Positions 1 to 8,421 of a stretch of 43,928 bases of DNA are shown here, in pieces. This DNA comes from JAGLCW01 sp964427915. GTDB taxonomy: Bacteria > Caldisericota > Caldisericia > UBA6126. The stretch lies in contig CAYRWA010000006.1 of the NCBI GenBank assembly GCA_964427915.1, positions 1 through 43,928 of the forward strand, in the 5' to 3' direction. Under the pieces are notes generated by a model. It made no database searches. It was not told the DNA's origin and was given only the letters and a program-made list of their open reading frames with translations. The translations under genes were made by a program, and so were the position numbers. Within the stretch, counting starts at the first letter, position 1. Each line of letters opens with the position of its first letter.

Positions 1-100
1 ACTTATTTACCCCGTAGCCATTGATGATGGACTCCGCTTTGCTATCCGTGAAGGTGGCCGTACTGTAGGAGCGGGTGTTGTTACCAAGATCATTGAATAG
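1..100 (+). CDS. tuf: Elongation factor Tu, C-terminal fragment (cut by window edge)
   Basis: Only the last 32 codons are present. Reading from base 2 they end in the EF-Tu C-terminal signature RFAIREGGRTVGAGVVTKII, followed by E and a TAG stop. This is the domain III tail of the GTPase that delivers aminoacyl-tRNA to the ribosome. It lies 13 bases before rpsJ, the usual str-to-S10 operon junction, so the S10 genes are probably transcribed with the str operon (rpsL-rpsG-fusA-tuf) upstream. The identification is secure despite the truncation. Confidence 0.95.
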   Translation, partial: LIYPVAIDDGLRFAIREGGRTVGAGVVTKIIE

Positions 101-113
101 GAAGGGACTGTGA

Positions 114-422
114 ATGGAAAGTCAAAAAATGCGTATTAGACTTAGATCCTATGATCACAGAATACTGGATCAATCTGTGAAGCGAATACTAGAAACTGCA
201 CTCAGTTGTGGGGCTCAAGTTAAAGGACCTATTCCTTTACCTACTCGCCGACATGTATACACTGTTTTACGATCCCCTCATATTGACAAAGATTCACGCG
301 AACAGTTTGAGTTACGTATTCACAACCGTTTAATTGATATTTGTAATCCTTCCACGGAAGTTACACGAGCTCTTATGAATATCGATTTACCTGCCGGTGT
401 GGATATCGAAATTAAACTCTAA
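114..422 (+). CDS. rpsJ: 30S ribosomal protein S10
   Basis: Small-subunit head protein, also the NusE partner in antitermination complexes. The 102 residues match the family's usual length. The core with the conserved GPIPLPT stretch near residue 38 and the C-terminal LPAGVDIEIKL strand is intact. The ATG follows an AGGG Shine-Dalgarno by about 7 bases. It is the first gene of the S10 cluster and starts 13 bases after the tuf stop. No separate promoter or L4-binding leader fits in that gap, so the E. coli type of S10-leader autoregulation is absent here (inference from the spacing). Confidence 0.98.
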   Translation: MESQKMRIRLRSYDHRILDQSVKRILETALSCGAQVKGPIPLPTRRHVYTVLRSPHIDKDSREQFELRIHNRLIDICNPSTEVTRALMNIDLPAGVDIEIKL

Positions 423-445
423 ACTGTTGTTGGAAGGAGTATACA

Positions 446-1060
446 ATGAGTCTTCGATTAATGGGTATTAAAATTGGAATGACCCATATATGGAAAGAAG
501 AGAAGTTTGTTCCAGTGACCGTAATCCAGGTACCTGAAACAGTTGTTATAGAAAAGAAAGAAACGAAGAAACACGGATATAACGCTGTGAAAGTAGCTAG
601 CATTAAAGTGGATAAAAGTCGTGTGAACAAGCCAACTCTTGGTCAGTTAAAAAATGTTGATGATGGATATCGTACAATGTACGAAATGAGAGATACAGAA
701 TTGAAAGATGATCAGGAAATTAGTGTAGAGCTTTTTTCTGAAGGTGAAAAAGTAATGGTTTCAGGCATTTCTAAAGGCTTTGGTTTTAGTGGTGCTATGA
801 AACGACATGGTTTTAGAGGACAACCAAGTTCTCACGGAGCTATGTCACACAGAAGAGTTGGTTCCATCGGAAACCGTTCTACACCAGGAAAAGTTATTAA
901 AGGTAGAAAAATGCCTGGACACCTTGGTAATAACAAGGTTACTGAAATGGGAAAAGAAGTGGTTCAGATAGTACCTGAAAAAAATCTGCTGTTGATTAAG
1001 GGCGGAGTACCCGGATGTAAGGGTTCCCAAGTCTTTATTAACAAGTGGGAGCGTAAATAA
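446..1060 (+). CDS. rplC: 50S ribosomal protein L3
   Basis: Large-subunit protein that binds 23S rRNA near the peptidyl transferase centre and starts subunit assembly. The 204 residues have the expected N-terminal start (GIKIGMTHIW) and the conserved loop motif around residues 125-160 (RHGFRGQPSSHGAMSHRR, then GSIG and GHLGN), whose glutamine is the known methylation region. The length is normal. A GGAAGGAG ribosome site precedes the ATG. The stop codon overlaps the start of rplD, so the pair is translationally coupled. Confidence 0.98.
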   Translation: MSLRLMGIKIGMTHIWKEEKFVPVTVIQVPETVVIEKKETKKHGYNAVKVASIKVDKSRVNKPTLGQLKNVDDGYRTMYEMRDTELKDDQEISVELFSEGEKVMVSGISKGFGFSGAMKRHGFRGQPSSHGAMSHRRVGSIGNRSTPGKVIKGRKMPGHLGNNKVTEMGKEVVQIVPEKNLLLIKGGVPGCKGSQVFINKWERK

Positions 1061-1701
1061 TGAGTACTGTACCAATTTACAACACAAATACAAAATCATT
1101 GTCTGAGACGAATCTTGAATTCCAAGGACTTCCTGAAAAGTCTCATCGAGATTTAATTGTAAGAGTTATTGTTCAGACACGCAATAATGCCCGTATTGGA
1201 ACAGCTTGTGCAAAGACGCGTGGTGAAGTAAACTTTAGTACTCGTAAACCTTGGCGTCAAAAAGGTACGGGAAATGCTCGAGCCGGAACTCGTCGATCTC
1301 CCATATGGGTACGAGGTGGCGTTACATTTCCTCCCAGACCCCGAAGTTATGCTACACAAATTCCAAAAAAACAACGCAGACTTGCATTTAATAGTGCAAT
1401 CAAATGGATTCTTGAAGAGAAAAAAGTCTACCTTCTTTCTCAACTGAACGATGAAGTTGGAAAAACCAAGCCAATCATCAACAAATTGAAACATGAAGTA
1501 TTTGAAAAAGGTAGAAATTTGATCATATTTGATCCAGCTGCTAATGGAAAGCTCTTGTTAAGTCTACGAAATGCACCCACCTATATTCCTGTTGAATGGA
1601 AAGATGTGTGTACATATGACTTAATCAATTGCCGCCGCGTTTTGATAACAGAAGAAGCTGTTCAGGGCTTAGAAAAGAGGATAGAATATGCCAAAAAATA
1701 G
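1060..1701 (+). CDS. rplD: 50S ribosomal protein L4
   Basis: Large-subunit protein lining the exit tunnel. The 213 residues contain the tunnel-loop signature around residues 60-90 (KPWRQKGTGNARAGTRRSP, then WRGG-like VRGGV and FPPRPR), which is diagnostic for L4. The ATG overlaps the TAA of rplC and the 3' end overlaps rplW by 14 bases. L4 is the autoregulator of the S10 operon in E. coli, but the leader needed for that role is not visible upstream of rpsJ here. Confidence 0.97.
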   Translation: MSTVPIYNTNTKSLSETNLEFQGLPEKSHRDLIVRVIVQTRNNARIGTACAKTRGEVNFSTRKPWRQKGTGNARAGTRRSPIWVRGGVTFPPRPRSYATQIPKKQRRLAFNSAIKWILEEKKVYLLSQLNDEVGKTKPIINKLKHEVFEKGRNLIIFDPAANGKLLLSLRNAPTYIPVEWKDVCTYDLINCRRVLITEEAVQGLEKRIEYAKK

Positions 1702-1975
1702 AGATGTCCTTCGAAGGCCGATTGTCAGTGAAAAATCAATGGAACAGCAAGAATCTGGTGTCTATACCTTTATTGTAGATCGTTTAGCTAACAAAATTGA
1801 AATTGCACAGGCCGTAGAAGATATGTTTGACGTGAAGGTTGACAAAGTACGAACTACAAAAATTTACCCTAAACCAAAACGTACCCGAACCGGCTTTACT
1901 CATACTTCCGTCATGAAAAAAGCAGAAGTACAATTGTCTGAAGGGTATGTCATTGAAACCCTGAAGGTACAATAG
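1688..1975 (+). CDS. rplW: 50S ribosomal protein L23
   Basis: Protein at the tunnel exit where trigger factor and SRP dock. The 95 residues match the usual length, with the N-terminal RPIVSEKS motif and the central VDKVRTTKIYPKPKRTR loop that inserts in rRNA. It starts inside the end of rplD, a 14-base overlap typical of coupled ribosomal genes, and is followed 12 bases later by rplB with a GAGG site. Confidence 0.97.
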   Translation: MPKNRDVLRRPIVSEKSMEQQESGVYTFIVDRLANKIEIAQAVEDMFDVKVDKVRTTKIYPKPKRTRTGFTHTSVMKKAEVQLSEGYVIETLKVQ

Positions 1976-1987
1976 AGAGGAAATGCA

Positions 1988-2821
1988 ATGGCACTAAAGA
2001 AATATAAACCTACATCACCTGGTACACGTGGCCGTGTATCAGTCATACGATCTACAAGCACCAACAATAAGAATAAACCCCATAAGTCGCTTACACTTTC
2101 GTTTAAGAAATCTGGCGGTCGTAACAATCAAGGAAAAATCACCATGCGATACATTGGTGGTGGTACAAAAATTCGATATCGATTGATTGATTTTCGTCGA
2201 GATAAATTTGATATACCTGCGAAAGTAGCAACTCTTGAGTATGATCCTAATCGAAGTGCACTAATATCCCTTCTTCATTATGCCGATGGAGAAAAACGGT
2301 ATATCATCACTCCCGATGGATTGCATGTTGGAGATACAGTCATCTCTTCTGAAACTGCTGATATTCACCCCGGAAATTGTTTAACATTGAAAAGCATTCC
2401 AACTGGAACATTGGTTCACAATATCGAATTGCGAACTGGATGTGGTGGTGTTATGGCAAGAAGTGCAGGATCTTATGCTCAATTGCTTGCAAAAGATGAA
2501 AAATATGCACATCTGCGACTTCCTTCTTCAGAAATGAGATATGTTCCTTTAACATGTCGCGCTACTGTTGGTCAAGTAAGCAATGCCGAACACAAAGACA
2601 CTGTACTAGCAAAAGCAGGAAGAACTAGGATGATGGGGCATCGTCCACGTGTACGTGGCTCCGTTATGAACCCCGTAGACCACCCACATGGTGGCGGTGA
2701 AGGAAAAGCACCGATCGGACATCCTGGTCCATTAACTCCTTGGGGTAAGCCTGCACTGGGTTACAAGACCCGTAATAAAAAGAAAAAATCCAATCGGCTC
2801 ATTATGAAGAGACGAAAGTAG
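1988..2821 (+). CDS. rplB: 50S ribosomal protein L2
   Basis: Core large-subunit protein needed for subunit association and peptidyl transfer. Full length at 277 residues. The C-terminal region has the MNPVDHPHGGGEGK motif near residue 222, whose histidine is the invariant one close to the catalytic centre, and the GHPGPLTPWGKPALGYKTR block. It lies between rplW and rpsS in the standard order. Confidence 0.98.
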   Translation: MALKKYKPTSPGTRGRVSVIRSTSTNNKNKPHKSLTLSFKKSGGRNNQGKITMRYIGGGTKIRYRLIDFRRDKFDIPAKVATLEYDPNRSALISLLHYADGEKRYIITPDGLHVGDTVISSETADIHPGNCLTLKSIPTGTLVHNIELRTGCGGVMARSAGSYAQLLAKDEKYAHLRLPSSEMRYVPLTCRATVGQVSNAEHKDTVLAKAGRTRMMGHRPRVRGSVMNPVDHPHGGGEGKAPIGHPGPLTPWGKPALGYKTRNKKKKSNRLIMKRRK

Positions 2822-2836
2822 TAAAGGAGTTTACGA

Positions 2837-3130
2837 TTGAAAGAACAAAAAACCCAACGAAATAGAAGTGCTGGTTACACTGATCCTAAACTTCTCCTTA
2901 AAGTCGAAGCTATGAAGCTTACTGGAGAAAAACGAATTATTAAAACCTGGAGCCGACGCTCCACTATTACGCCTGAAATGGTAAGCTTTACCTTTGCTAT
3001 CCACAATGGAAAAGCCCACGTGCCAGTCTATGTTAATGAGGCAATGGTAGGTCACAAACTTGGTGAGTTTGCTGCCACTCGAACATATAGACCTCACAAG
3101 GGTGTTGGCAAAGGTATTGTAGGAAAGTAG
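2837..3130 (+). CDS. rpsS: 30S ribosomal protein S19 (TTG start)
   Basis: Small-subunit head protein near the A-site tRNA. The 97 residues include the family core (IKTWSRRSTITPEMV at about residue 35, HNGKAHVPVYV, MVGHKLGEFAATRTY). The start is TTG, chosen because an AAAGGAG ribosome site lies 7 bases before it and no ATG is suitably placed. The N-terminus is somewhat divergent from the usual RSLKKGPF block, which reads here as a YTDPKLLLKVEAM-type sequence. Confidence 0.95.
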   Translation: MKEQKTQRNRSAGYTDPKLLLKVEAMKLTGEKRIIKTWSRRSTITPEMVSFTFAIHNGKAHVPVYVNEAMVGHKLGEFAATRTYRPHKGVGKGIVGK

Positions 3131-3137
3131 GAAACAC

Positions 3138-3476
3138 ATGGAAGCATATGCAAAACTAAAAAATACCCGACTTTCTCCTTTTAAGGCTCGAAAAGTTGCA
3201 GCATTGATACGGAATCAGGATGTTGGAGTAGCTGAAGGAATACTAGGATCCATGCCACACAAGGCTGCTCGTATTCTTCACAATACTCTGAAATCTGCTG
3301 TTGCAAATGCAAAAGAAAACTATTTGATGAACGAAGATCTACTGACTGTTAGTCGTGTTTTAGTTGATGCTGCTAAACCGATGCGCCGGTATAAACCAAG
3401 AGCTATGGGACGGGCTGATGTAATGTATCATCGTACTTCTCATATCACGATCTACGTTCGCGAAAAGGAGAATTAA
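3138..3476 (+). CDS. rplV: 50S ribosomal protein L22
   Basis: Tunnel-lining protein whose beta-hairpin helps form the exit constriction. The 112 residues are normal length. They carry LSPFKARKVAALIR at the N-terminus and the C-terminal MRRYKPRAMGRADVMYHRTSH hairpin region. It starts 7 bases after rpsS and ends 3 bases before rpsC, in the conserved order. Confidence 0.97.
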   Translation: MEAYAKLKNTRLSPFKARKVAALIRNQDVGVAEGILGSMPHKAARILHNTLKSAVANAKENYLMNEDLLTVSRVLVDAAKPMRRYKPRAMGRADVMYHRTSHITIYVREKEN

Positions 3477-3479
3477 GTT

Positions 3480-4154
3480 ATGGGTCGCAAAGTACATCCA
3501 TTTGGTTACAGAGTTGGAGTCATTTACGACTGGCGAACCCATTGGTTTGCTAAACACGGTGATTACAACAAGTTTTTAGTAGAAGATATTAAACTTCGCA
3601 AAGAGATTGATAAGCTTGGAAAAGAAGTTTGTATTTCCAAAGTGATCATAAATCGCCGCGGAAACGAATTACGTGTTCGACTATTTACTTCAAGACCAGG
3701 CATTTTGATTGGTAAACGCGGAGCCAATATTGAGCAACTGAAACGGACTTTTGAAAAAATAGTAGATAAATCGCAGATCAAATTAGAAGTAATTGAAGTT
3801 AATTCTCCCGACATGAGCGCTAAACTTGTTTCGGAAAGTGTGGCAATGCAAATTGAACGCAGAGTTGCCTTTAAAAGAGCTATGAAACAAGCTATTTTCC
3901 GTACCATGAAAGCAGGATCCAAAGGAATTAAGGTCATGGTTTCTGGTCGTTTAAATGGTGCTGATATTGCTCGAACAGAGTGGTTTCGTGAAGGAAGAAT
4001 TCCTCTACACACTATCCGAGCGAAAATTGACTATCATGAAACAGTTGCCAATACAAAATTTGGCTGCGTTGGCGTAAAAGTATGGATTTATAGCGGAGAT
4101 CAACCAACTGATCCAGCAAGTCTTCCTACTTTGTACGCAGAATATGGAGGATAG
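3480..4154 (+). CDS. rpsC: 30S ribosomal protein S3
   Basis: Small-subunit protein at the mRNA entry channel with helicase-like function. The 224 residues start with GRKVHPFGYRVGV. They contain the KH type II loop (GILIGKRGANIEQLK, residues 75-89) and the C-terminal GRLNGADIARTEWFREGRIPL motif. Length and order are standard. It is followed 3 bases later by rplP. Confidence 0.98.
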   Translation: MGRKVHPFGYRVGVIYDWRTHWFAKHGDYNKFLVEDIKLRKEIDKLGKEVCISKVIINRRGNELRVRLFTSRPGILIGKRGANIEQLKRTFEKIVDKSQIKLEVIEVNSPDMSAKLVSESVAMQIERRVAFKRAMKQAIFRTMKAGSKGIKVMVSGRLNGADIARTEWFREGRIPLHTIRAKIDYHETVANTKFGCVGVKVWIYSGDQPTDPASLPTLYAEYGG

Positions 4155-4157
4155 TAA

Positions 4158-4580
4158 ATGCTATTACCAGAAAGAGTAAAACATAGAATGCAACATCGAG
4201 GCCGAATGCGCGGTAAAGCATATCGTGGTTCCAAAGTCTCTTTTGGAGATTTCGGTATTATGGCATTGGAACCCCATCGCGTTACGGCCAGACAAATTGA
4301 AGCTTGTCGTTTGATAATTACGCAAAACGTTTCCAAAACAGGTCGCTTTTGGATTCGAATTTTTCCAGACAAACCGGTTACAAAGAAACCTGCCGAAGTC
4401 CGTATGGGTGGAGGAAAAGGTGATGTGGATCATTGGGAAGCTGTTGTGAAACCTGGAAGAATCATGTTTGAATTTGTAGGTATTCCACAAGAAGATGCAA
4501 TGCGCGTTAACAGACTTGTTAGTGCAAAGTTGCCTATGAGAATAAAGCTTGTTATTCGAGAAGAACAGGAGGCTTTTTAA
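4158..4580 (+). CDS. rplP: 50S ribosomal protein L16
   Basis: Large-subunit protein that organises the A-site tRNA elbow region. The 140 residues show the N-terminal PERVKHRMQHRGRMRG block and the central IFPDKPVTKKPAEVRMGGGKG loop region. Its stop TAA overlaps the ATG of rpmC (TAATG), giving coupled translation. Confidence 0.97.
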   Translation: MLLPERVKHRMQHRGRMRGKAYRGSKVSFGDFGIMALEPHRVTARQIEACRLIITQNVSKTGRFWIRIFPDKPVTKKPAEVRMGGGKGDVDHWEAVVKPGRIMFEFVGIPQEDAMRVNRLVSAKLPMRIKLVIREEQEAF

Positions 4581-4771
4581 TGAAACTTTGGCAGATTAAA
4601 GAGCTTTCATCAGAAGAAATGGAAAAACGAATTCCTGAAATGAAGAAAGAACTATTTGAATATCGGTTTAAGATGATGATGCAACAAGTTGATGAACCCC
4701 TTAAAATACGAAATCTTCGCCTTGATATTCGTCGAATGGAAACCATTCTTCGTGAGAGGAGAAACGCATGA
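4580..4771 (+). CDS. rpmC: 50S ribosomal protein L29
   Basis: Small two-helix protein at the tunnel exit. The 63 residues show the expected pattern: MKLWQIKELSSEEMEKRI, then a conserved L-x-E-x-R-F segment (ELFEYRFKMMMQQ) and the C-terminal IRNLRLDIRRMETILRER helix. It overlaps rplP by 1 base and rpsQ by 4 bases. Confidence 0.96.
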   Translation: MKLWQIKELSSEEMEKRIPEMKKELFEYRFKMMMQQVDEPLKIRNLRLDIRRMETILRERRNA

Positions 4772-5037
4772 GTGCAGAAAACAGAAGAGTAGTCACAGCT
4801 GTTGTTGTTAGTGACAAAAATAAAAATTTCCGTGTTGTTGAACAAAAAATCCGTGTACTTGGACATAAACTATATCGAAAATTGGTAAACAAAACTCGCA
4901 AATATCATGTTTATGATGAAGATAATTCATCCAAAGTTGGCGATGTTGTTACAATTCAAGAAAGCAAACCTTATGCAGCCACTGTTCGATGGAAAATTAT
5001 ATCCATTCAATCATCGGATGACATGGAAGGAGCCTAA
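4768..5037 (+). CDS. rpsQ: 30S ribosomal protein S17
   Basis: OB-fold small-subunit protein binding 16S rRNA early in assembly. The 89 residues contain the family motifs VVTAVVVSDKNKNFRVV and HKLYRKLVNKTRKYHVYDE, followed by VGDVVTIQESKPYA. The first four bases (ATGA) overlap the rpmC stop. Two bases separate it from rplN. Confidence 0.96.
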   Translation: MSAENRRVVTAVVVSDKNKNFRVVEQKIRVLGHKLYRKLVNKTRKYHVYDEDNSSKVGDVVTIQESKPYAATVRWKIISIQSSDDMEGA

Positions 5038-5039
5038 AA

Positions 5040-5408
5040 ATGATTGGAATTTACTCAAGGCTAAAAGTTGCGGATAACAGTGGAGCAAAAATTGTTTCTG
5101 TTATTCGAGTCGTGGGTGGTTCAAGAAGAAGATATGGTTTTGTTGGAGATCGTATCGTTGTAACAGTTAAACAATCGATTCCCAATGGGCAAATCAAAAA
5201 AGGAACCGTTGAAAAAGCAGTTATTGTAAGAACAGCTTTTCCTGTTCGTAGAGCAGATGGTTCTATTGTACGCTTTGATGGGAATGCCGCTGTTATTATT
5301 GACGACGATGGAAATCCTAAGGGAACCCGTATTTTTGGACCTGTCTGCAGAGAACTTAGAGAAAAAGGGTATATGAAAATTATATCCTTAGCACCCGAGG
5401 TGATATAG
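5040..5408 (+). CDS. rplN: 50S ribosomal protein L14
   Basis: Subunit-interface protein and binding partner of the RsfS silencing factor. The 122 residues match the usual length exactly, with the N-terminal SRLKVADNSGAK, a central KGTVEKAVIVRT and C-terminal GTRIFGPVCRELREKGYMKI blocks. It is directly abutted by rplX with no gap. Confidence 0.98.
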   Translation: MIGIYSRLKVADNSGAKIVSVIRVVGGSRRRYGFVGDRIVVTVKQSIPNGQIKKGTVEKAVIVRTAFPVRRADGSIVRFDGNAAVIIDDDGNPKGTRIFGPVCRELREKGYMKIISLAPEVI

Positions 5409-5741
5409 ATGAAACTCAAATTACGCAAGGGAGACAAAGTCCTTATAAGAATTGGAAAAGACAAGAATGAACGGGGTACCATCCAACGTGTTGTTGATGC
5501 CAAGACAGATCACCCCAGAGTTATTGTAGAAGGACTTAACATGTGTAGAAAGCATGTGAAACCAAATCAAAGTTTGCCCCAGGGTGGTATTCTCGAGAAA
5601 GAGAAACCTATTCAACCTTGCAAGGTCATGTTGATTTGTCCTTCCTGTAGTCAACCTGCTCGAGTAGGAAGAAAAAACCTTGCTGATGGAACACATGCTC
5701 GCTACTGTAAAAAATGTGGCGAGTTGATTGATAAACTATAG
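5409..5741 (+). CDS. rplX: 50S ribosomal protein L24, zinc-ribbon type
   Basis: KOW-domain assembly-initiator protein. The 110 residues begin with LKLRKGDKVLIRIGKDK (KOW) and include GLNMCRKHVKPNQSLPQGGI. The C-terminal half has two CxxC pairs (C77/C80 and C100/C103), the zinc-ribbon extension seen in many bacterial L24 proteins. The ATG follows the rplN stop directly. L5 follows 12 bases downstream. Confidence 0.97.
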   Translation: MKLKLRKGDKVLIRIGKDKNERGTIQRVVDAKTDHPRVIVEGLNMCRKHVKPNQSLPQGGILEKEKPIQPCKVMLICPSCSQPARVGRKNLADGTHARYCKKCGELIDKL

Positions 5742-5753
5742 GAGCGTTACTAG

Positions 5754-6362
5754 ATGGCTAAAGCAAAAAATCAAGAAAAAACACAAAAAATGGAAACGAA
5801 AAGAGAAATACCTTCTTCTGCTTTGATTGAACAGTATCATAAAGATATTGTACCGAAATTGAAGAAGCAATTTAGCTTTACATCTGTCATGCAAGTTCCC
5901 AGAATCCAGAAAATTGTGATCAATCGAGGAGTTGGTGAAGCTACTGTTGACACAAAAGCTCTCGAATCCTCGCTAGATGAAATGTTTACTATTACAGACC
6001 AGAAACCAGTCGTCAAGAAAGCAAAAAAATCGGTTGCAAATTTTAAACTGAGAGCAGGTCAACCGGTAGGTACAATGGTTACTCTACGTGGTCGACGTAT
6101 GTATGCTTTCCTAGAAAAGCTTATTAATGAAGCTTTGCCTAGAATTAGAGACTTTAGGGGACTAAACCCCAATTCATTTGACGGACGTGGGAATTATACA
6201 TTTGGTATCCGCGAACAATTGATATTTGCGGAGATTGATTACAACAAAGTTGACAAGGTGAGGGGATTTAATGTTTCCATTATTACGGATGCCCCGACAG
6301 ATGAGATAGGTAAAGCCCTGCTTGAAGCGTTTAGCTTTCCGTTTCGAAAGGATAAAAACTAA
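5754..6362 (+). CDS. rplE: 50S ribosomal protein L5 with N-terminal extension
   Basis: Central-protuberance protein contacting 5S rRNA. At 202 residues it is about 20 longer than the usual 180. The extra part is a lysine/glutamate-rich N-terminal stretch of roughly 22 residues before the normal family start (LIEQYHKDIVPKLKKQF). The rest, including VPRIQKIVINRGVGEA and RGNYTFGIREQLIFAEI, is canonical. AGGAG 8 bases before this ATG supports the extended start. It overlaps rpsN by 1 base. Confidence 0.96.
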   Translation: MAKAKNQEKTQKMETKREIPSSALIEQYHKDIVPKLKKQFSFTSVMQVPRIQKIVINRGVGEATVDTKALESSLDEMFTITDQKPVVKKAKKSVANFKLRAGQPVGTMVTLRGRRMYAFLEKLINEALPRIRDFRGLNPNSFDGRGNYTFGIREQLIFAEIDYNKVDKVRGFNVSIITDAPTDEIGKALLEAFSFPFRKDKN

Positions 6363-6547
6363 TGGCAAAAACAGCTTTAATTAACAAAAGCAATAGAAAA
6401 CCTAAGTTTTCTACAAGGGCCTACAATCGTTGTAAAATTTGCGGAAGACCTCATGCGTACTATAGAGACTTTGGCTTGTGTCGTCTTTGTCTTCGAAAAT
6501 ATGCAAACGAGGGAAAAATCCCTGGTTTGAAGAAAGCAAGCTGGTAG
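6362..6547 (+). CDS. rpsN: 30S ribosomal protein S14, zinc-binding (type Z) form
   Basis: Short 61-residue form of S14 in the head of the small subunit. Cysteines at 24, 27, 40 and 43 form the C-x2-C...C-x2-C zinc site, as in Thermus and Firmicutes, unlike the 100-residue zinc-free form of E. coli. The C-terminus GKIPGLKKASW is canonical. Its start overlaps the TAA of rplE. Confidence 0.98.
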   Translation: MAKTALINKSNRKPKFSTRAYNRCKICGRPHAYYRDFGLCRLCLRKYANEGKIPGLKKASW

Positions 6548-6556
6548 GAGGATAGT

Positions 6557-6955
6557 ATGGTAGCTGTAGATCAACTTTCAGATTTTATCTGTAGAGTCAA
6601 AAACGCAAATACAATTTATGAGCAATGTGTTGAAGTGTATTCTAATAACATGATCAGTCAAATCGTTCAGATTCTTAAGGATGAAGGATTCATCAGAGAT
6701 TACAATATATTTGATGAGAACGGTAGAAAAAAAGCAAAGCTTTTTTTGAAGTATACTCCTGATCGTGAAAGAATTATTACGGATATTGTCAGAGTTTCCA
6801 AGTCAGGTCGAAGAATTTATTCTTCCTGTGATGACATTAAAAAAGTCAAACGAGGAATGGGTCTGGCAATTGTTTCTAGCTCAAAAGGAATCATGACAGA
6901 CAAACAGGCTCGCAAAATCCGTGTTGGCGGAGAAGTACTCTGTCATGTTTGGTAG
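6557..6955 (+). CDS. rpsH: 30S ribosomal protein S8
   Basis: 16S rRNA-binding protein, translational repressor of the spc operon in E. coli. The 132 residues end with the characteristic ISSSKG-like SSSKGIMTDKQARKIRVGGE block and a C-terminal VLCHVW. The family N-terminus is slightly divergent (DQLSDFICRVKNANTIYEQ in place of DPIADMLTRIRNA). A GGAGG site precedes the ATG. Confidence 0.97.
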   Translation: MVAVDQLSDFICRVKNANTIYEQCVEVYSNNMISQIVQILKDEGFIRDYNIFDENGRKKAKLFLKYTPDRERIITDIVRVSKSGRRIYSSCDDIKKVKRGMGLAIVSSSKGIMTDKQARKIRVGGEVLCHVW

Positions 6956-6966
6956 AGAGGTAAAGA

Positions 6967-7518
6967 ATGTCTAAAGTAGGTAACAAACCAATCATTATAC
7001 CTGGTTCAGTATCCATCGATATTAATCAGGAAACTCGTGTAGTTACAGTGAAAGGACCCAAAGGGGAACTTTCGCAAGTCTTTCCTTCCAATATTGATGT
7101 TGTGATTGATGACGGGATTATGGAAGTGAAAAGACAGAATGATCAAAAACGATCCAAGATGTTACACGGTCTTATTAGAGCCTTAATTGCAAATATGGTT
7201 GAAGGTGTAACCAATGGATTTTCGAAAAGACTTGAACTAAGTGGTGTAGGGTATCGATGTAAAGTCGAAGGGAAAACTATTTCCCTAAGTTTAGGATTCT
7301 CTCACCCTATTGTTATTGAACCACCTGAGACAATATCTTTTGAATGTCCTGCAGAAACCATAATTGAGGTAAAAGGTATTGATAAACATTTAGTAGGTCA
7401 AGTAGCAGCCAATATTCGAAAACTTCGCAATCCTGATCCTTACAAGAATAAGGGTGTAAAGTATGCAGGAGAAGTTCTGATAAAGAAAGCTGGCAAAGCT
7501 CTTGGAAAGGGTGCTTAG
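6967..7518 (+). CDS. rplF: 50S ribosomal protein L6
   Basis: Large-subunit protein near the factor-binding site. The 183 residues hold the two repeated L6 domains. Markers are SKVGNKPIIIPGSV at the N-terminus, VTVKGPKGELS, KRLELSGVGYRCKVEGK at about residue 85, and the C-terminal RNPDPYKNKGVKYAGE. Length is normal. It is followed 1 base later by rplR if the ATG start of the latter is used. Confidence 0.97.
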   Translation: MSKVGNKPIIIPGSVSIDINQETRVVTVKGPKGELSQVFPSNIDVVIDDGIMEVKRQNDQKRSKMLHGLIRALIANMVEGVTNGFSKRLELSGVGYRCKVEGKTISLSLGFSHPIVIEPPETISFECPAETIIEVKGIDKHLVGQVAANIRKLRNPDPYKNKGVKYAGEVLIKKAGKALGKGA

Positions 7519-7519
7519 T

Positions 7520-7885
7520 ATGCTTAGGAAACAAGAATTACGACACATACGACACATTCGTCTACGGAAAAATCTATCAGGAACTGAATCAAAACCAAGG
7601 ATTTCCTTTTATCGCAGTATTCGATTTCTTTATGCACAATTGATTGATGATACAAAAGGGCATACATTAATGGCTGCTTCTACAAAAGACTCCTCGGTGC
7701 AATCATCCATTCAACAAGGTTCTTTGAAATGCAAAGAAGCCGGAAAAGCATTGGGCTCTTTCTTAGGAAAGAAAATGAAAGAAGCCGGTTTCACTTCTTG
7801 TGTTTTTGATAGAGGTGGATTCCAATACCATGGTGTGGTAAAAGAATTCGCCGATGCAGTCCGTGAGGAAGGAGTGAAATTCTAA
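7520..7885 (+). CDS. rplR: 50S ribosomal protein L18
   Basis: 5S rRNA-binding protein of the central protuberance. I chose the ATG just after the L6 stop, with an AAGG site about 9 bases upstream, giving 121 residues, the family norm. An upstream in-frame TTG would overlap L6 and add six residues with no family similarity. The motifs KPRISFYRSIRFLYAQLIDD and VFDRGGFQYHGVVKEFADAV are characteristic. Its stop overlaps the rpsE start by one base. Confidence 0.96.
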   Translation: MLRKQELRHIRHIRLRKNLSGTESKPRISFYRSIRFLYAQLIDDTKGHTLMAASTKDSSVQSSIQQGSLKCKEAGKALGSFLGKKMKEAGFTSCVFDRGGFQYHGVVKEFADAVREEGVKF

Positions 7886-8421
7886 TGGATAAAGAAAAGA
7901 AAGGCTATTTCAACGAAGAAACCATTGAAGAAGAAAATGCTAATCAATTCGAAGAAGAAATTGTTCATATCAACCGCGTATCGAAAACTGTGAAAGGCGG
8001 AAAACGCATGAAATTCCGCGTTTTGATGGTTGTGGGCAATCGCCAGGGTATGGTCGGAATTGGAATTGGGAAATCTGACCAAATACCAAATGGTATTCGA
8101 AAAGCTGTGAATGGTGCAAAAAGAGAAATGATAGAATTTCCCATTCGCAAAGGTACATTGCCTTTTGATGTTATTGGCAGACAAGGTTCTGCAAAAGTAT
8201 ATTTATTTCCTGCTGTTCCTGGTACTGGTATTATCGCCGGAGGATCTGTACGTAAGATTCTAGAGAAAGCAGGAATCACCGATGTTGTTGCCAAAATAAT
8301 TGGGTCCCACAATGCTGTCAACACAGCCCGAGCTACCATTAATGCTTTAGAGCAACTGCAAGATCCAGTTGAAGTTAGCAAACAGCGTGGTGTACCAATG
8401 AAACAGTTATTTGGACTGTAA
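7885..8421 (+). CDS. rpsE: 30S ribosomal protein S5
   Basis: Small-subunit protein involved in decoding accuracy and mRNA entry. The 178 residues have an acidic N-terminal stretch of about 22 residues, then the double-stranded RNA-binding core (VKGGKRMKFRVLMVVGNRQG) and the C-terminal GSHNAVNTARATINAL motif. The next gene is rplO only 18 bases on, where rpmD (L30) is found in most bacteria. L30 is missing here. Confidence 0.97.
   Translation: MDKEKKGYFNEETIEEENANQFEEEIVHINRVSKTVKGGKRMKFRVLMVVGNRQGMVGIGIGKSDQIPNGIRKAVNGAKREMIEFPIRKGTLPFDVIGRQGSAKVYLFPAVPGTGIIAGGSVRKILEKAGITDVVAKIIGSHNAVNTARATINALEQLQDPVEVSKQRGVPMKQLFGL

Noticed and set aside
7502..7519. Upstream TTG start for L18
   Set aside because: Overlaps L6, adds residues without family similarity, and the ATG at 7520 is correctly spaced from AAGG.
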